Below are positions 1 through 7,844 of a DNA stretch of 64,000 nt, piece by piece. Numbering within the stretch: the stretch's first letter is position 1; every line of letters starts with the position of its first letter. The stretch is from Flavobacterium resistens (GTDB taxonomy: Bacteria > Bacteroidota > Bacteroidia > Flavobacteriales > Flavobacteriaceae), in assembly GCF_900182645.1 (NCBI RefSeq), contig NZ_FXTA01000002.1:620001-684000 (forward strand), read 5' to 3'. The position numbers were made by a program, and so were the translations under genes. The notes beneath the pieces were generated by a model, which saw nothing but the letters and a program-made list of their open reading frames with translations, searched no databases and had not been told where the DNA came from.

Positions 1-116
1 TGTATGATCTCGAAGAACAAGAAAGCTTTTTTGTTTAAAGGAGTTTCAGCATCAATTTCAAAAAACAATATCAATATAATATATAGTATCAACAATATTT
101 AAAAAATTAAGAAATC

Positions 117-1421
117 ATGAGTACACAAAAATTTGCAACAAACGCACTACATGCAGGACACGATGTTACTAAAAATGCAGGAACAAGAGCAGTGCCTATT
201 TATCAAACGTCATCATATGTATTTAATAATGCTGATCATGCGGCCAACTTATTTGGTCTTGCTGAAGCCGGATTTATTTACACAAGATTAAATAATCCAA
301 CAAATGATGTTTTAGAACAACGGCTTGCAGCGCTCGAAGGCGGAATTGGAGCTGTAGTTACGGCATCTGGAGCATCGGCAATTTCAACAACTTTGCTTAC
401 TTTGCTAAGAGCGGGCGATCATATCGTAGCTTCAAACAGTTTATACGGTGGAACTTATAACTTATTAAGTGTAACATTACCGCGATTAGGAATTACAACG
501 ACTTTTGTAGATCCTTCAAAACCAGAAAACTTCACTAAAGCAGCGAAAGAAAATACCAGAGCTTTCTTTGTAGAATCATTAGGAAATCCAAAATTAGATG
601 TATTGGATCTAAAAGGAATTTCGGCGGAAGCCAAAGCATTCAAAGTGCCTTTTATAGTAGATAATACAGTTGCGACACCTTATTTATTAAACCCTATTAA
701 ATATGGTGCCGATATTGTAATTCATTCCTTAACAAAATATATTGCCGGAAACGGAACGTCATTAGGAGGCGCTATTATTGACGCCGGAAGTTTTGACTGG
801 TCTAACGGAAAATTCCCTGAATTTACAGAGCCTTCTGCAGGATATCACGGATTAGTTTATCACGAAGCTTTAGGAAATGCAGCTTTTATTGCAAAAGCAC
901 GAATTGAAGGTTTGCGTGATTTTGGCGCAGCTTTGAGTCCGTTTAATGCTTTTCAGATTATTCAGGGATTAGAAACTTTGCCAATCCGAATTAAAAAACA
1001 CAGCGAAAATGCTTTGGCCTTGGCTGAATGGCTTGAAAAACAAGATGAGGTGGTTTGGGTAAATTATCCAGGTTTGAAATCGAATAAATATTATGATTTA
1101 GCGAAGGAATATCTTCCTGCGGGACAAAGTGGTATTATCACTTTTGGATTAAAAGGAGGTTTTGATGCGGCGAAAAAAGTGGTTGACGAAACGAAGTTGT
1201 TCTCATTATTAGCCAATATTGGTGATACAAAATCATTGATTATACATCCAGCAAGCACAACACACCAACAATTGTCTGAAGAAGATCAATTGGCAACAGG
1301 TGTTTCTAAAGATTTAGTCCGACTTTCTGTTGGAATCGAGGATATTGAAGATTTAATCGCCGATTTAAAAGCGGTTTTTGAAAGCGTGACATTAGCGCAA
1401 TACAGTATCAATAAAAATTAG
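117..1421 (+). CDS. metY: O-acetylhomoserine sulfhydrylase (aminocarboxypropyltransferase)
   Basis: PLP enzyme of the Cys/Met-metabolism family that joins sulfide to O-acetylhomoserine to make homocysteine in the cytosol. The 434-residue length fits MetY rather than the shorter (about 390 aa) MetZ/MetB types. Visible marks are the YTRLNNPT segment (55-62), the cofactor aspartate in VDNTVATPY (D182) and the Schiff-base lysine in IHSLTKY (K207). The ATG start follows an AT-rich leader; the first 116 bases show no recognisable riboswitch, although one could lie upstream of the window. A hairpin terminator follows the stop. A second, shorter sulfhydrylase is encoded at 7845-9017, so two routes for sulfur entry coexist. 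Confidence 0.93.
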   Translation: MSTQKFATNALHAGHDVTKNAGTRAVPIYQTSSYVFNNADHAANLFGLAEAGFIYTRLNNPTNDVLEQRLAALEGGIGAVVTASGASAISTTLLTLLRAGDHIVASNSLYGGTYNLLSVTLPRLGITTTFVDPSKPENFTKAAKENTRAFFVESLGNPKLDVLDLKGISAEAKAFKVPFIVDNTVATPYLLNPIKYGADIVIHSLTKYIAGNGTSLGGAIIDAGSFDWSNGKFPEFTEPSAGYHGLVYHEALGNAAFIAKARIEGLRDFGAALSPFNAFQIIQGLETLPIRIKKHSENALALAEWLEKQDEVVWVNYPGLKSNKYYDLAKEYLPAGQSGIITFGLKGGFDAAKKVVDETKLFSLLANIGDTKSLIIHPASTTHQQLSEEDQLATGVSKDLVRLSVGIEDIEDLIADLKAVFESVTLAQYSINKN

Positions 1422-1449
1422 GTTTTTTTGTTTTTTGTTTGAAAAATTG

Positions 1450-1486
1450 CCTTTAGCAGTGTGGTGCTGCTAAGGGTGATTTTTTA
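1450..1486 (+). terminator. Intrinsic terminator after metY
   Basis: Stem CCTTTAGCAG / CTGCTAAGG with a short loop, followed a few bases later by a T-run. It closes the metY transcript, so the next gene (1603) should have its own promoter. Confidence 0.75.
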
Positions 1487-1513
1487 TGAAAAAAAACTAT
1501 AAATAAAAAATGA

Positions 1514-1591
1514 AACCATATAAGGTATATAAGTAAATAGAAGTAATGTATTAAGGTATATGCTGAAATGAACTTATATACTTATATGGTT
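1514..1591. repeat. 20-bp inverted repeat upstream of the HSD-like gene
   Basis: The arm at 1514-1534 (AACCATATAAGG then TATATAAGT) is matched by its reverse complement at 1572-1591 with one extra G in the left arm; the spacer is about 37 bases. The AT-rich arms end 11 bases before the start codon at 1603, so in RNA they would form a long hairpin just ahead of the coding region. No T-run follows, so it is not a normal terminator. Function unknown; could be an operator, a mobile-repeat remnant or a translational control hairpin. Confidence 0.6.
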
Positions 1592-1602
1592 AAATATTTA
1601 AA

Positions 1603-2703
1603 ATGCGAGAAATTATGTCAAAGCTTAAAATAAATATTATTCTTTTTGGGATTGGAAATATCGGAAGCACACTGATCAATCAGATTATTGAAAGTCAGGA
1701 ATTTTTTCTTCAAAGCAAAAATGTCGATTTTCATTTCCCGATAATAACGAATTCAACAGTTGCTTTTTTCGAGAAAGAAGGCGTGGGTTATTCATGGGAA
1801 ACCAATTTCAGAGAATTAGCCGTGCCTTTCAGAGTGGAAGATATTATAGCGTTTGCAAAAGAAAATGAATTCGAAAATTTAATAGCCGTTGATGCTACTG
1901 CAAGCGACGAACTAATAAGTCATTACAATACATTGATCGAAAACGGATTTAATATTGTTGCGGTAAATAAGAAAGCCAATACGCTCCCAATAGATCTTTA
2001 TAAACAGCTGAGAGAAAATCTAAAAAAATACGACAAAGAGTTTTTGTATGAAACATCAGTTGATACAGGATTTCCGGTTTTGCAGACATTGAGAGATTTG
2101 TATTATTCGGGTGAAAAAATCACGAAGATCAGAGGAGTGTTTTCAGATCATTTAAGTTATGTATTTAACCGATTTTCGGCAGAAGAAAATTCTTTTTCAT
2201 CAATTTTGAAAGATGCCAGCCTTCTCGGATTAATGCGTTCGACTTTTAAAGAAGATTTATCCGGAAATGATACAGCCAGAAAATTACTGATTCTGACACG
2301 TGAAATCGGGAAAGAATTTGAATTATCAGATATAAAAATTAATTCTATAATAAGAGAAGAGCATCTGGAAAAAAATGGAATACTAAATAAAGAAGCAGTC
2401 GAGCGATCTTATAAAATTGCAAAAATCACTCAGGCAGAAAATCATGTTTTGCGATATGTGGGCGAATTTGATGTCGAAAAAAATACTCTGGAAGTAAAAT
2501 TGGTTTCAGAACCTGTAACATCTCCAATTGGACAATTAAAAGGTTCAGATGCGATTTTCGAAATTTATACCCAATCTTATGCTGATGTTCCAATTGTGAT
2601 ACAAGGTGCGTCACCATGTAAACAGGCAATTTCGAGAGGAATTATAACCGATATTTTAAAAGTAGCTGACAAAATCAAAAATAAAGAAGCAGTCTGGCTA
2701 TAA
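1603..2703 (+). CDS. Stand-alone homoserine-dehydrogenase-like protein with degenerate active site
   Basis: 366 residues alignable along its whole length to the C-terminal half of the ThrA encoded at 4828-7242, but without aspartokinase or ACT domains. The Rossmann motif FGIGNIG (16-22) and the NKK lysine region (122-124) are kept, as are the DLSGNDTARK aspartates and lysine. However, the EPDPR segment that carries the substrate-binding glutamate (E651 in the neighbour ThrA; Glu208 by yeast numbering) reads RSTFK (212-216), GAGLP reads DTGFP (154-158), FSGTLSY reads FSDHLSY, and the C-terminal GAGAG reads GASPC. From family knowledge these changes should weaken or abolish catalysis. It may be a regulatory paralog, a changed-substrate dehydrogenase or a decaying duplicate; the intact frame argues against simple decay. 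An alternative ATG lies at 1615. Confidence 0.8.
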   Translation: MREIMSKLKINIILFGIGNIGSTLINQIIESQEFFLQSKNVDFHFPIITNSTVAFFEKEGVGYSWETNFRELAVPFRVEDIIAFAKENEFENLIAVDATASDELISHYNTLIENGFNIVAVNKKANTLPIDLYKQLRENLKKYDKEFLYETSVDTGFPVLQTLRDLYYSGEKITKIRGVFSDHLSYVFNRFSAEENSFSSILKDASLLGLMRSTFKEDLSGNDTARKLLILTREIGKEFELSDIKINSIIREEHLEKNGILNKEAVERSYKIAKITQAENHVLRYVGEFDVEKNTLEVKLVSEPVTSPIGQLKGSDAIFEIYTQSYADVPIVIQGASPCKQAISRGIITDILKVADKIKNKEAVWL

Positions 2704-2875
2704 GTGGTTTTTTAATATTAAGAAAAAAGTTCTTTGACAGATTGAAACAGAAAAAGTTAGTTTATTTTTTGTAAGTTAATACTGTATTTTTATCAAATCT
2801 TCATTTTGTAAGATGTTTTTTGACGATAAAAAGGCGTTTTTTAACGTTTTTTTAGAAAAATTAGGCTTTTGTAAC

Positions 2876-2906
2876 TTGGAATATTAAAAAAAAAGTTGCA
2901 AATTTG
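2876..2906 (+). promoter_or_regulatory. Predicted promoter of the 2.9-3.2 kb leader transcript
   Basis: TTG at 2876-2878, a 20-base spacer, then CAAATTTG at 2899-2906, one mismatch from the Bacteroidetes -7 consensus TAnnTTTG. The expected start is near 2912, giving a transcript of about 270 bases that ends at the terminator at 3146-3184. Confidence 0.5.
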
Positions 2907-3010
2907 TAAGACAAGTAAGATCTGTTAAAAACAGATGCTTAAATGTTAAATAAATGATTTATCGCCTTTTAGATCCTAATCAAATCTGAAAGCTTATTAA
3001 AGAGAATTAA

Positions 3011-3112
3011 ATGCAGAATTTTTTTAAAATAAAAGTCAAATCACAGATGAATAAATCCCTACAGATGAACAAGATGTTTAACGTCGCACGTATTTGTGTA
3101 CGCGTCTGTTGA
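3011..3112 (+). CDS. Candidate 33-residue leader peptide, Met-rich with Cys-containing end
   Basis: Short ORF inside the transcript predicted from the promoter at 2876-2906. It starts MQNFFKIKVK, has four internal or initial Met residues, and ends in NVARICVRVC with cysteine as the last sense codon. A strong intrinsic terminator begins 33 bases after the stop, and smaller hairpins lie between. That layout (short ORF with clustered codons for one amino acid, then terminator, within a sulfur amino-acid locus) is what a transcription attenuator looks like. No competing antiterminator could be drawn with certainty, and the first gene downstream is a small unknown ORF, so the regulated target is unclear. 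It could also be an untranslated part of a small RNA. Confidence 0.4.
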   Translation: MQNFFKIKVKSQMNKSLQMNKMFNVARICVRVC

Positions 3113-3145
3113 TACTAAAAGTATATATAAGTTCTATAAAAACTT

Positions 3146-3184
3146 AAACCCTTTTGGTATTAAAAACCCAAAAGGGTTTTTTTA
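3146..3184 (+). terminator. Strong intrinsic terminator (possible attenuator)
   Basis: Twelve-base-pair stem, AAACCCTTTTGG at 3146-3157 with its complement at 3168-3179, then a run of eight T. It lies 440 bases after the HSD-like gene and directly after the Cys-ending short ORF, so it more likely ends or attenuates the separate leader transcript. Confidence 0.8.
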
Positions 3185-3262
3185 TTCATTTTGATTAGCA
3201 TAACAAAAATTTAAAGAAAAAGTAAATATTATAAAACGCAAACTAACTTAAACTTAAATATC

Positions 3263-3466
3263 ATGAGCACATTAAACTACTTAAGAAAAAAAATCTCAAC
3301 TTTCAAAAACATCAAAAATGAAAGAAACAATCCGCCGCCAACAAATGAATTAATTCATCCAAGCTTCGGAATAACGGAAACAGATAATAAAAAAGAAGTT
3401 AGAAAAGAACCAAATTCTTTATTATTCTTGATGTATTCAAAAGAGAATGAAACGCTTTTTATCTAA
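3263..3466 (+). CDS. Small hypothetical protein
   Basis: 67 residues, not recognised. The first half is basic (LRKKISTFKNIKNERN), followed by a PPP stretch and a more acidic/polar part; there is no signal peptide, membrane segment or metal motif. An ATG start follows an A-rich leader. It lies between the leader-peptide terminator and the SAM riboswitch of the metX operon, on the same strand, and could be the gene read through from the attenuator. Could be spurious; the A-rich composition makes an accidental ORF of this size possible. Confidence 0.4.
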   Translation: MSTLNYLRKKISTFKNIKNERNNPPPTNELIHPSFGITETDNKKEVRKEPNSLLFLMYSKENETLFI

Positions 3467-3596
3467 ATCAAAAAGCAGTATAAAATAGGGTAAAACCGGC
3501 TTAATTTTACTGGGCAATTTGTTCGGTAATTTTTTGCGTATAATAAATTCTCGTTGAAGTATGTTTAAGAAATTGCGGAATCAGTTTCGATAAAAT

Positions 3597-3627
3597 TTGT
3601 TTGTTTAAGAAATTAGTAGTTAATTTG
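3597..3627 (+). promoter_or_regulatory. Predicted promoter of the metX riboswitch operon
   Basis: TTG at 3597-3599, 20-base spacer, TTAATTTG at 3620-3627 (one mismatch to TAnnTTTG). It places the transcription start about 20-25 bases before the riboswitch aptamer. Confidence 0.5.
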
Positions 3628-3655
3628 CACCTTTAAGTTCAAAAACGTATTGAAA

Positions 3656-3762
3656 TGTTATAAAGAAAGGAGGAGGGATTAGACCCGATGAATCCTTAGC
3701 AACCCTTCGTTAATTCGAAGAAGGTGCTGCATTCTACCACGCCCAAACGTGGAAAGATAACA
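3656..3762 (+). ncRNA. SAM riboswitch (S-box / SAM-I type)
   Basis: The closing stem is TGTTAT (3656-3661) with ATAACA (3757-3762). Inside are the hallmark segments GGAGGGAT, AGACCCGATGAAT, CTTAGCAACCC and GAAGGTGCT of the S-box aptamer. Binding of S-adenosylmethionine should lower expression of metX-thrA-osmC-metZ. Downstream (3773-3791) a TCTAG...CTAGA hairpin followed by a pyrimidine-rich stretch may be the expression platform, but whether it acts on transcription or translation cannot be told from the sequence. The same aptamer architecture recurs at 21059-21171. Confidence 0.92.
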
Positions 3763-3836
3763 ACAAGAATTTTTCTAGTTTCAAACTCTAGACTTTCTTT
3801 CTAATATTTCCACATACAAATCAATAATAAAAAGAT

Positions 3837-4826
3837 TTGAAATTGGAAAATATACCAAATCCCATCATAATTAATAATTTCATCACAGAGAGTGGTGCAG
3901 TATTTTCATCGTTACCGTTAAGTTTTACGCTTTCTGGTTTGCCTTTGCATGCCGCTCCAATTGTTTTGGTCAATCATGCTTTGACAGGAAATGCACAAGT
4001 GACCGGAGAAAACGGTTGGTGGAATGATTTGATTGGAGACGAAAAAACAATCGACACAAATAAATATACCGTTTTAGCATTTAATGTTCCAGGAAATGGT
4101 AATGATTCGTTTGTAATTGAAAATTATCAGGATTTTACGGCCAGAGATATCGCAAGAATTTTTATCAAAGGCTTGAAAACGCTGAATATAGAGCAAGTAT
4201 TTGCAATTATTGGAGGCTCTGTTGGAGGCGGAATTGCCTGGGAAATCCTGGCATTGGAACCAAACATCACAGAACATTTAATTCCAATTGCAACCGACTG
4301 GAAATCGACCGATTGGATGATTGCAAATTGTTACCTTCAGGAACAAATTTTGAACAATTCGTCCAGACCAATTGAAGATGCCAGAATTCATGCCATGCTT
4401 TGTTACAGATCTCCAGAATCATTCAAAGCGAAATTTAAGCGAACTGTTCATTCTGAACTTTCCATTTTTAATATCGAAAGCTGGCTGGCGCATCACGGAA
4501 ATAAATTGCAAAAACGTTATCAATTATCGTCGTACAAATTGATGAACCAATTGCTGAAAACCATAGATATTACAAGAAATAGTGAGGATTTCGAGACTTT
4601 AATATCAAAATCAAACGCAGCGATTCATATTGTTGCAATCAATTCAGATTTGTTTTTTACACCACAGGAAAATCTGGAAACTTACAATGAATTAAAGAAA
4701 TTTAAAAACAATGTTTTTTACAGCGAAATTGATTCGGTTCACGGACATGACGCTTTTTTAATCGAGTACAAACAATTAGATCATTTACTTGCCGATATTT
4801 TTAAGGCAGAAACAATAGCAAAATAA
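3837..4826 (+). CDS. metX: Homoserine O-acetyltransferase
   Basis: Alpha/beta-hydrolase-fold acyltransferase that activates homoserine for direct sulfhydrylation. Nucleophile S128 sits in IIGGSVGGG; D271 (INSDLFFTP) and H304 (HGHDAFLIEY) complete the triad. The 329 residues are somewhat shorter than most MetX proteins (about 350-380), mainly through a compact N-terminus and lid. No in-frame ATG lies near the conserved start, so TTG at 3837 (or TTG at 3843) is the probable initiator. First gene behind the SAM riboswitch; thrA begins one base after its stop, implying translational coupling. Acetyl rather than succinyl specificity is inferred from family membership. Confidence 0.9.
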   Translation: MKLENIPNPIIINNFITESGAVFSSLPLSFTLSGLPLHAAPIVLVNHALTGNAQVTGENGWWNDLIGDEKTIDTNKYTVLAFNVPGNGNDSFVIENYQDFTARDIARIFIKGLKTLNIEQVFAIIGGSVGGGIAWEILALEPNITEHLIPIATDWKSTDWMIANCYLQEQILNNSSRPIEDARIHAMLCYRSPESFKAKFKRTVHSELSIFNIESWLAHHGNKLQKRYQLSSYKLMNQLLKTIDITRNSEDFETLISKSNAAIHIVAINSDLFFTPQENLETYNELKKFKNNVFYSEIDSVHGHDAFLIEYKQLDHLLADIFKAETIAK

Positions 4827-4827
4827 A

Positions 4828-7242
4828 ATGAAAGTATTAAAATTTGGAGGTAAATCGTTATCAAACGGAGAAGGGCTTAATAAAGTAGTTTCAATCATTT
4901 TAGATAAAGTAAATCAAGGCGAAAAAATTGCCGTAGTTGTTTCTGCGCGTGGTAACGCGACAGATGAATTAGAAGATATTTTAAGAATTGCCGCTAAAAA
5001 CGGAAACTACAAACCTCTTTTAGAAAGTTTTAAAGCTTATCAGACTTCAGACTATGGTCAAGTTGATTTGTCTGAAGAATTCAATATTTTGGATAAACTT
5101 TTTGAGGGAGTTAGTTTGATTGGCGACTATAGCAACAAAATCAAAGATCAGATTTTGTCGAAAGGAGAATTGCTTTCGGCTAAATTATTGACGTCAATTT
5201 TAATTGAAAAAGGAATTCCGGCCAACTTTGTTGATACAAGAGAATTGCTTAAAACAGACTCAAAATTTGGTGATGCTCAGCCTTTGGAACAACTTTCAAA
5301 GAAAAACGTAATCAATTATTTTAAGCTTCATAACGGCGAAACTGTAAATATTGTTACAGGTTTCATTGGTTCAAATAATAACAACGACACTACAACTTTA
5401 GGAAGAAACGGAAGTAACTATACTGCTTCGTTAATTGCAAATTATTTAGATGCTGAAGAACTTCAAAACTTTACGCACGTTGACGGAATTTACACAGCAA
5501 ACCCAGATTTAGTTGCCGATGCTAAAAAAATCGAATATTTATCGTTTAACGAAGCAAATGAATTAGCGAATTTTGGCGCAACCATTCTACATGCAAAGAC
5601 TATTATTCCTTTATTGGAAAAAAATATTCCGCTTCGTATTTTAAATACATTTAATCACGAAAATCACGGAACTTTAATCACTTCAAATTCTCAAAAAGAA
5701 GGAATTAAAACGCTTTCTGTTTTAGAAAATGTTTCTTTAGTAAATCTTGAAGGACGCGGATTGCTTGGAAAATCCGGAGTTGATGCCAGAATCTTCAAAG
5801 TAATGGGCGATCACAATATCAGTGTAAGTATCATTTCGCAAGGTTCTTCAGAAAGAGGAATTGGATTGGTTGTGGCCAAAGACAAAGCGACCCTTGCAAT
5901 GGTTGAGCTAGAAAAAGAGTTTGAAAATGACTTTTATTCTAAAGATGTAAACCAAATTACGGTTACAGATAATGTTTCTGTAATTTCGATTATTGGACAA
6001 GATTTGAGTACTTTTCATAAACCTTACACCGCTTTAATCAAAAACAAAATAGTTCCGATTTTATTTAATAACACAGTTACGGGTAAAAACGTGAGTTTGG
6101 TTGTAAAGAAAGAAGAACTAAACAAAGCTTTAAACGTAATTCATGGAGAAATTTTTGGAGTTTCTAAAAAAATCAACATTGCGATTTTCGGCCACGGATT
6201 AGTTGGAGGAACGTTGATTAATCAAATTTTGGAATCTGCATCTTCAATTGAAAAACGTAAAGATATTAAGCTGAATGTTTTTGCAATTGCAAATTCTAAA
6301 AAGCTTTTATTAAACAGAAATGGCGTAACTTCAAGCTGGAAAAATGATATCCAGACAAAAGGTGAAGAATATTCAATCAATGATATTATTGCTTATGCAA
6401 ATGAGCATCATTTAGAGAATTTAATCGCAATTGATAATACGGCAAGTGCATCATTCGTAGAAAATTATATTCCGCTTGTAGAAAGCAGTTTCGATTTGAT
6501 TTCTTCGAATAAAGTAGCAAATACATTGACGTATGGTTTTTATAAAGAACTGAGAAAAGCTTTGGCAGAAAACCAAAAGAATTATTTATATGAAACCAAT
6601 GTTGGTGCAGGTTTACCGTTAATTGATACAATTAAATTACTACATCTTTCTGGTGAAAACATCACAAAAATTAAGGGAGTTTTCTCTGGAACACTGAGTT
6701 ATTTATTCAATAATTTCTCTGCAAAAGATGCGCCTTTCAGCGAAATTCTGCAGGAAGCAATTGATAACGGATATACAGAACCAGATCCGCGTGAGGATTT
6801 GTGCGGAAATGATGTGGGAAGAAAATTATTGATTTTGGCAAGAGAATTAGATTTGCAGAATGAGTTTGAAGAAATTTCAATTCAGAATTTAATTCCGGAA
6901 CATTTAAGAGAAGGAAATGTTTCTGATTTCTTGACAAAGTTAAAAGAATTCGATCCAATTTACGAGAAAATAAAAGCAGATCAACAACCAAATCACGTTT
7001 TAAGATACATTGGTGAATTGTCTGGTGATTTGCAGAATGATAAAGGAAATTTAGAAGTAAAATTAGTTTCAGTACCAAAAGATACTGCATTAGGCGGATT
7101 AAAAGGTTCAGATTCTTTCTTCGAAATTTACACAGAATCTTACGGAGATCGTCCAATAGTTATTCAGGGAGCTGGTGCAGGTTCTGCGGTAACAGCGAGA
7201 GGAGTTTTTGGAGATATTTTGAGATTGTCTGATAAAGGATAA
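4828..7242 (+). CDS. thrA: Bifunctional aspartokinase / homoserine dehydrogenase
   Basis: 804 residues in the usual order: aspartokinase (KFGGKS at 5-10, GRNGSNYTASL, HVDGIYTANP), regulatory ACT region (roughly 300-440), and NAD(P)-dependent homoserine dehydrogenase from about 448 (FGHGLVGG). The dehydrogenase keeps the catalytic set missing from the 1603 paralog: EPDPREDL with E651, GNDVGRK, NVGAGLP and GAGAGSAVTARGVF. It phosphorylates aspartate and later reduces aspartate semialdehyde to homoserine, feeding MetX directly. It lies one base after metX, so it is under the SAM riboswitch, placing a common Thr/Met step under methionine-type control. Confidence 0.95.
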   Translation: MKVLKFGGKSLSNGEGLNKVVSIILDKVNQGEKIAVVVSARGNATDELEDILRIAAKNGNYKPLLESFKAYQTSDYGQVDLSEEFNILDKLFEGVSLIGDYSNKIKDQILSKGELLSAKLLTSILIEKGIPANFVDTRELLKTDSKFGDAQPLEQLSKKNVINYFKLHNGETVNIVTGFIGSNNNNDTTTLGRNGSNYTASLIANYLDAEELQNFTHVDGIYTANPDLVADAKKIEYLSFNEANELANFGATILHAKTIIPLLEKNIPLRILNTFNHENHGTLITSNSQKEGIKTLSVLENVSLVNLEGRGLLGKSGVDARIFKVMGDHNISVSIISQGSSERGIGLVVAKDKATLAMVELEKEFENDFYSKDVNQITVTDNVSVISIIGQDLSTFHKPYTALIKNKIVPILFNNTVTGKNVSLVVKKEELNKALNVIHGEIFGVSKKINIAIFGHGLVGGTLINQILESASSIEKRKDIKLNVFAIANSKKLLLNRNGVTSSWKNDIQTKGEEYSINDIIAYANEHHLENLIAIDNTASASFVENYIPLVESSFDLISSNKVANTLTYGFYKELRKALAENQKNYLYETNVGAGLPLIDTIKLLHLSGENITKIKGVFSGTLSYLFNNFSAKDAPFSEILQEAIDNGYTEPDPREDLCGNDVGRKLLILARELDLQNEFEEISIQNLIPEHLREGNVSDFLTKLKEFDPIYEKIKADQQPNHVLRYIGELSGDLQNDKGNLEVKLVSVPKDTALGGLKGSDSFFEIYTESYGDRPIVIQGAGAGSAVTARGVFGDILRLSDKG

Positions 7243-7304
7243 AAGAATTTTAGAGTTCAGATTTTAGATTTGAATTCAAACAAAAACAAAAAAATAACAA
7301 CACA

Positions 7305-7730
7305 ATGAAAGTAACTTTAAACAGAGTAAATGACGCATTTCATTTTAAAGTAAAAAATGAACGCGGACACGTAGTTGACGTTGACAGCAGAGCTGAATTT
7401 GGCGGAAGCGATTTAGGCGCAAGCCCAATGGAATTGGTTTTAATGGGCGTTGCAGGATGTAGCGCAATTGATATGATTTCAATTTTGAAAAAACAGCGTC
7501 AGGAAATCACTTCTTTTAATGCTGAGGTTGAAGGAACACGAGTTCAGATTGAAGAAGCAAAACCTTTTAAAGAAATCGATGTGGTTTTCTATTTAGAAGG
7601 AGAAATCAATCCTGAAAAAGCAAAAAAAGCAGCACAACTTTCTTTTGAGAAATACTGCTCAGTTGCGAAAACTGTTGAGCCAACTGCAACAATCAAATAC
7701 AAAGTTGTTCTCAACAACGAGGCTTTATAA
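7305..7730 (+). CDS. OsmC family protein
   Basis: 141-residue OsmC/YhfA-type protein. The two reactive cysteines of the family are present, C52 in MGVAGCSAIDM and C118 in FEKYCSVAKTVEP, which suggests thiol-dependent peroxide or other redox chemistry as in OsmC/Ohr relatives. It sits between thrA and metZ in the riboswitch operon (62 and 114 base gaps), a context suggesting protection or handling of sulfur intermediates, but that role is inferred. The intergenic DNA on both sides carries degenerate GAAAC/TTTAAAC-type repeats. Confidence 0.87.
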   Translation: MKVTLNRVNDAFHFKVKNERGHVVDVDSRAEFGGSDLGASPMELVLMGVAGCSAIDMISILKKQRQEITSFNAEVEGTRVQIEEAKPFKEIDVVFYLEGEINPEKAKKAAQLSFEKYCSVAKTVEPTATIKYKVVLNNEAL

Positions 7731-7844
7731 AATTAGAAAATGAGTTAAATAGAGAATTAGATAATTTCTCTAAACAGTTTGAATTTTGAGTTCAGTAATA
7801 ACCTGAAACTTTAAACTTTAAACAAAAAAACAAAAAACAACACA

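Noticed and set aside
3146..3184. Terminator of the homoserine-dehydrogenase-like gene
   Set aside because: It is 440 bases downstream and behind a separate promoter; it more probably serves the leader transcript.
6737..7156. Minus-strand ORF of 139 residues inside thrA
   Set aside because: Shadow of a real gene; composition (Leu-rich) reflects antisense codons, no start context or family match.
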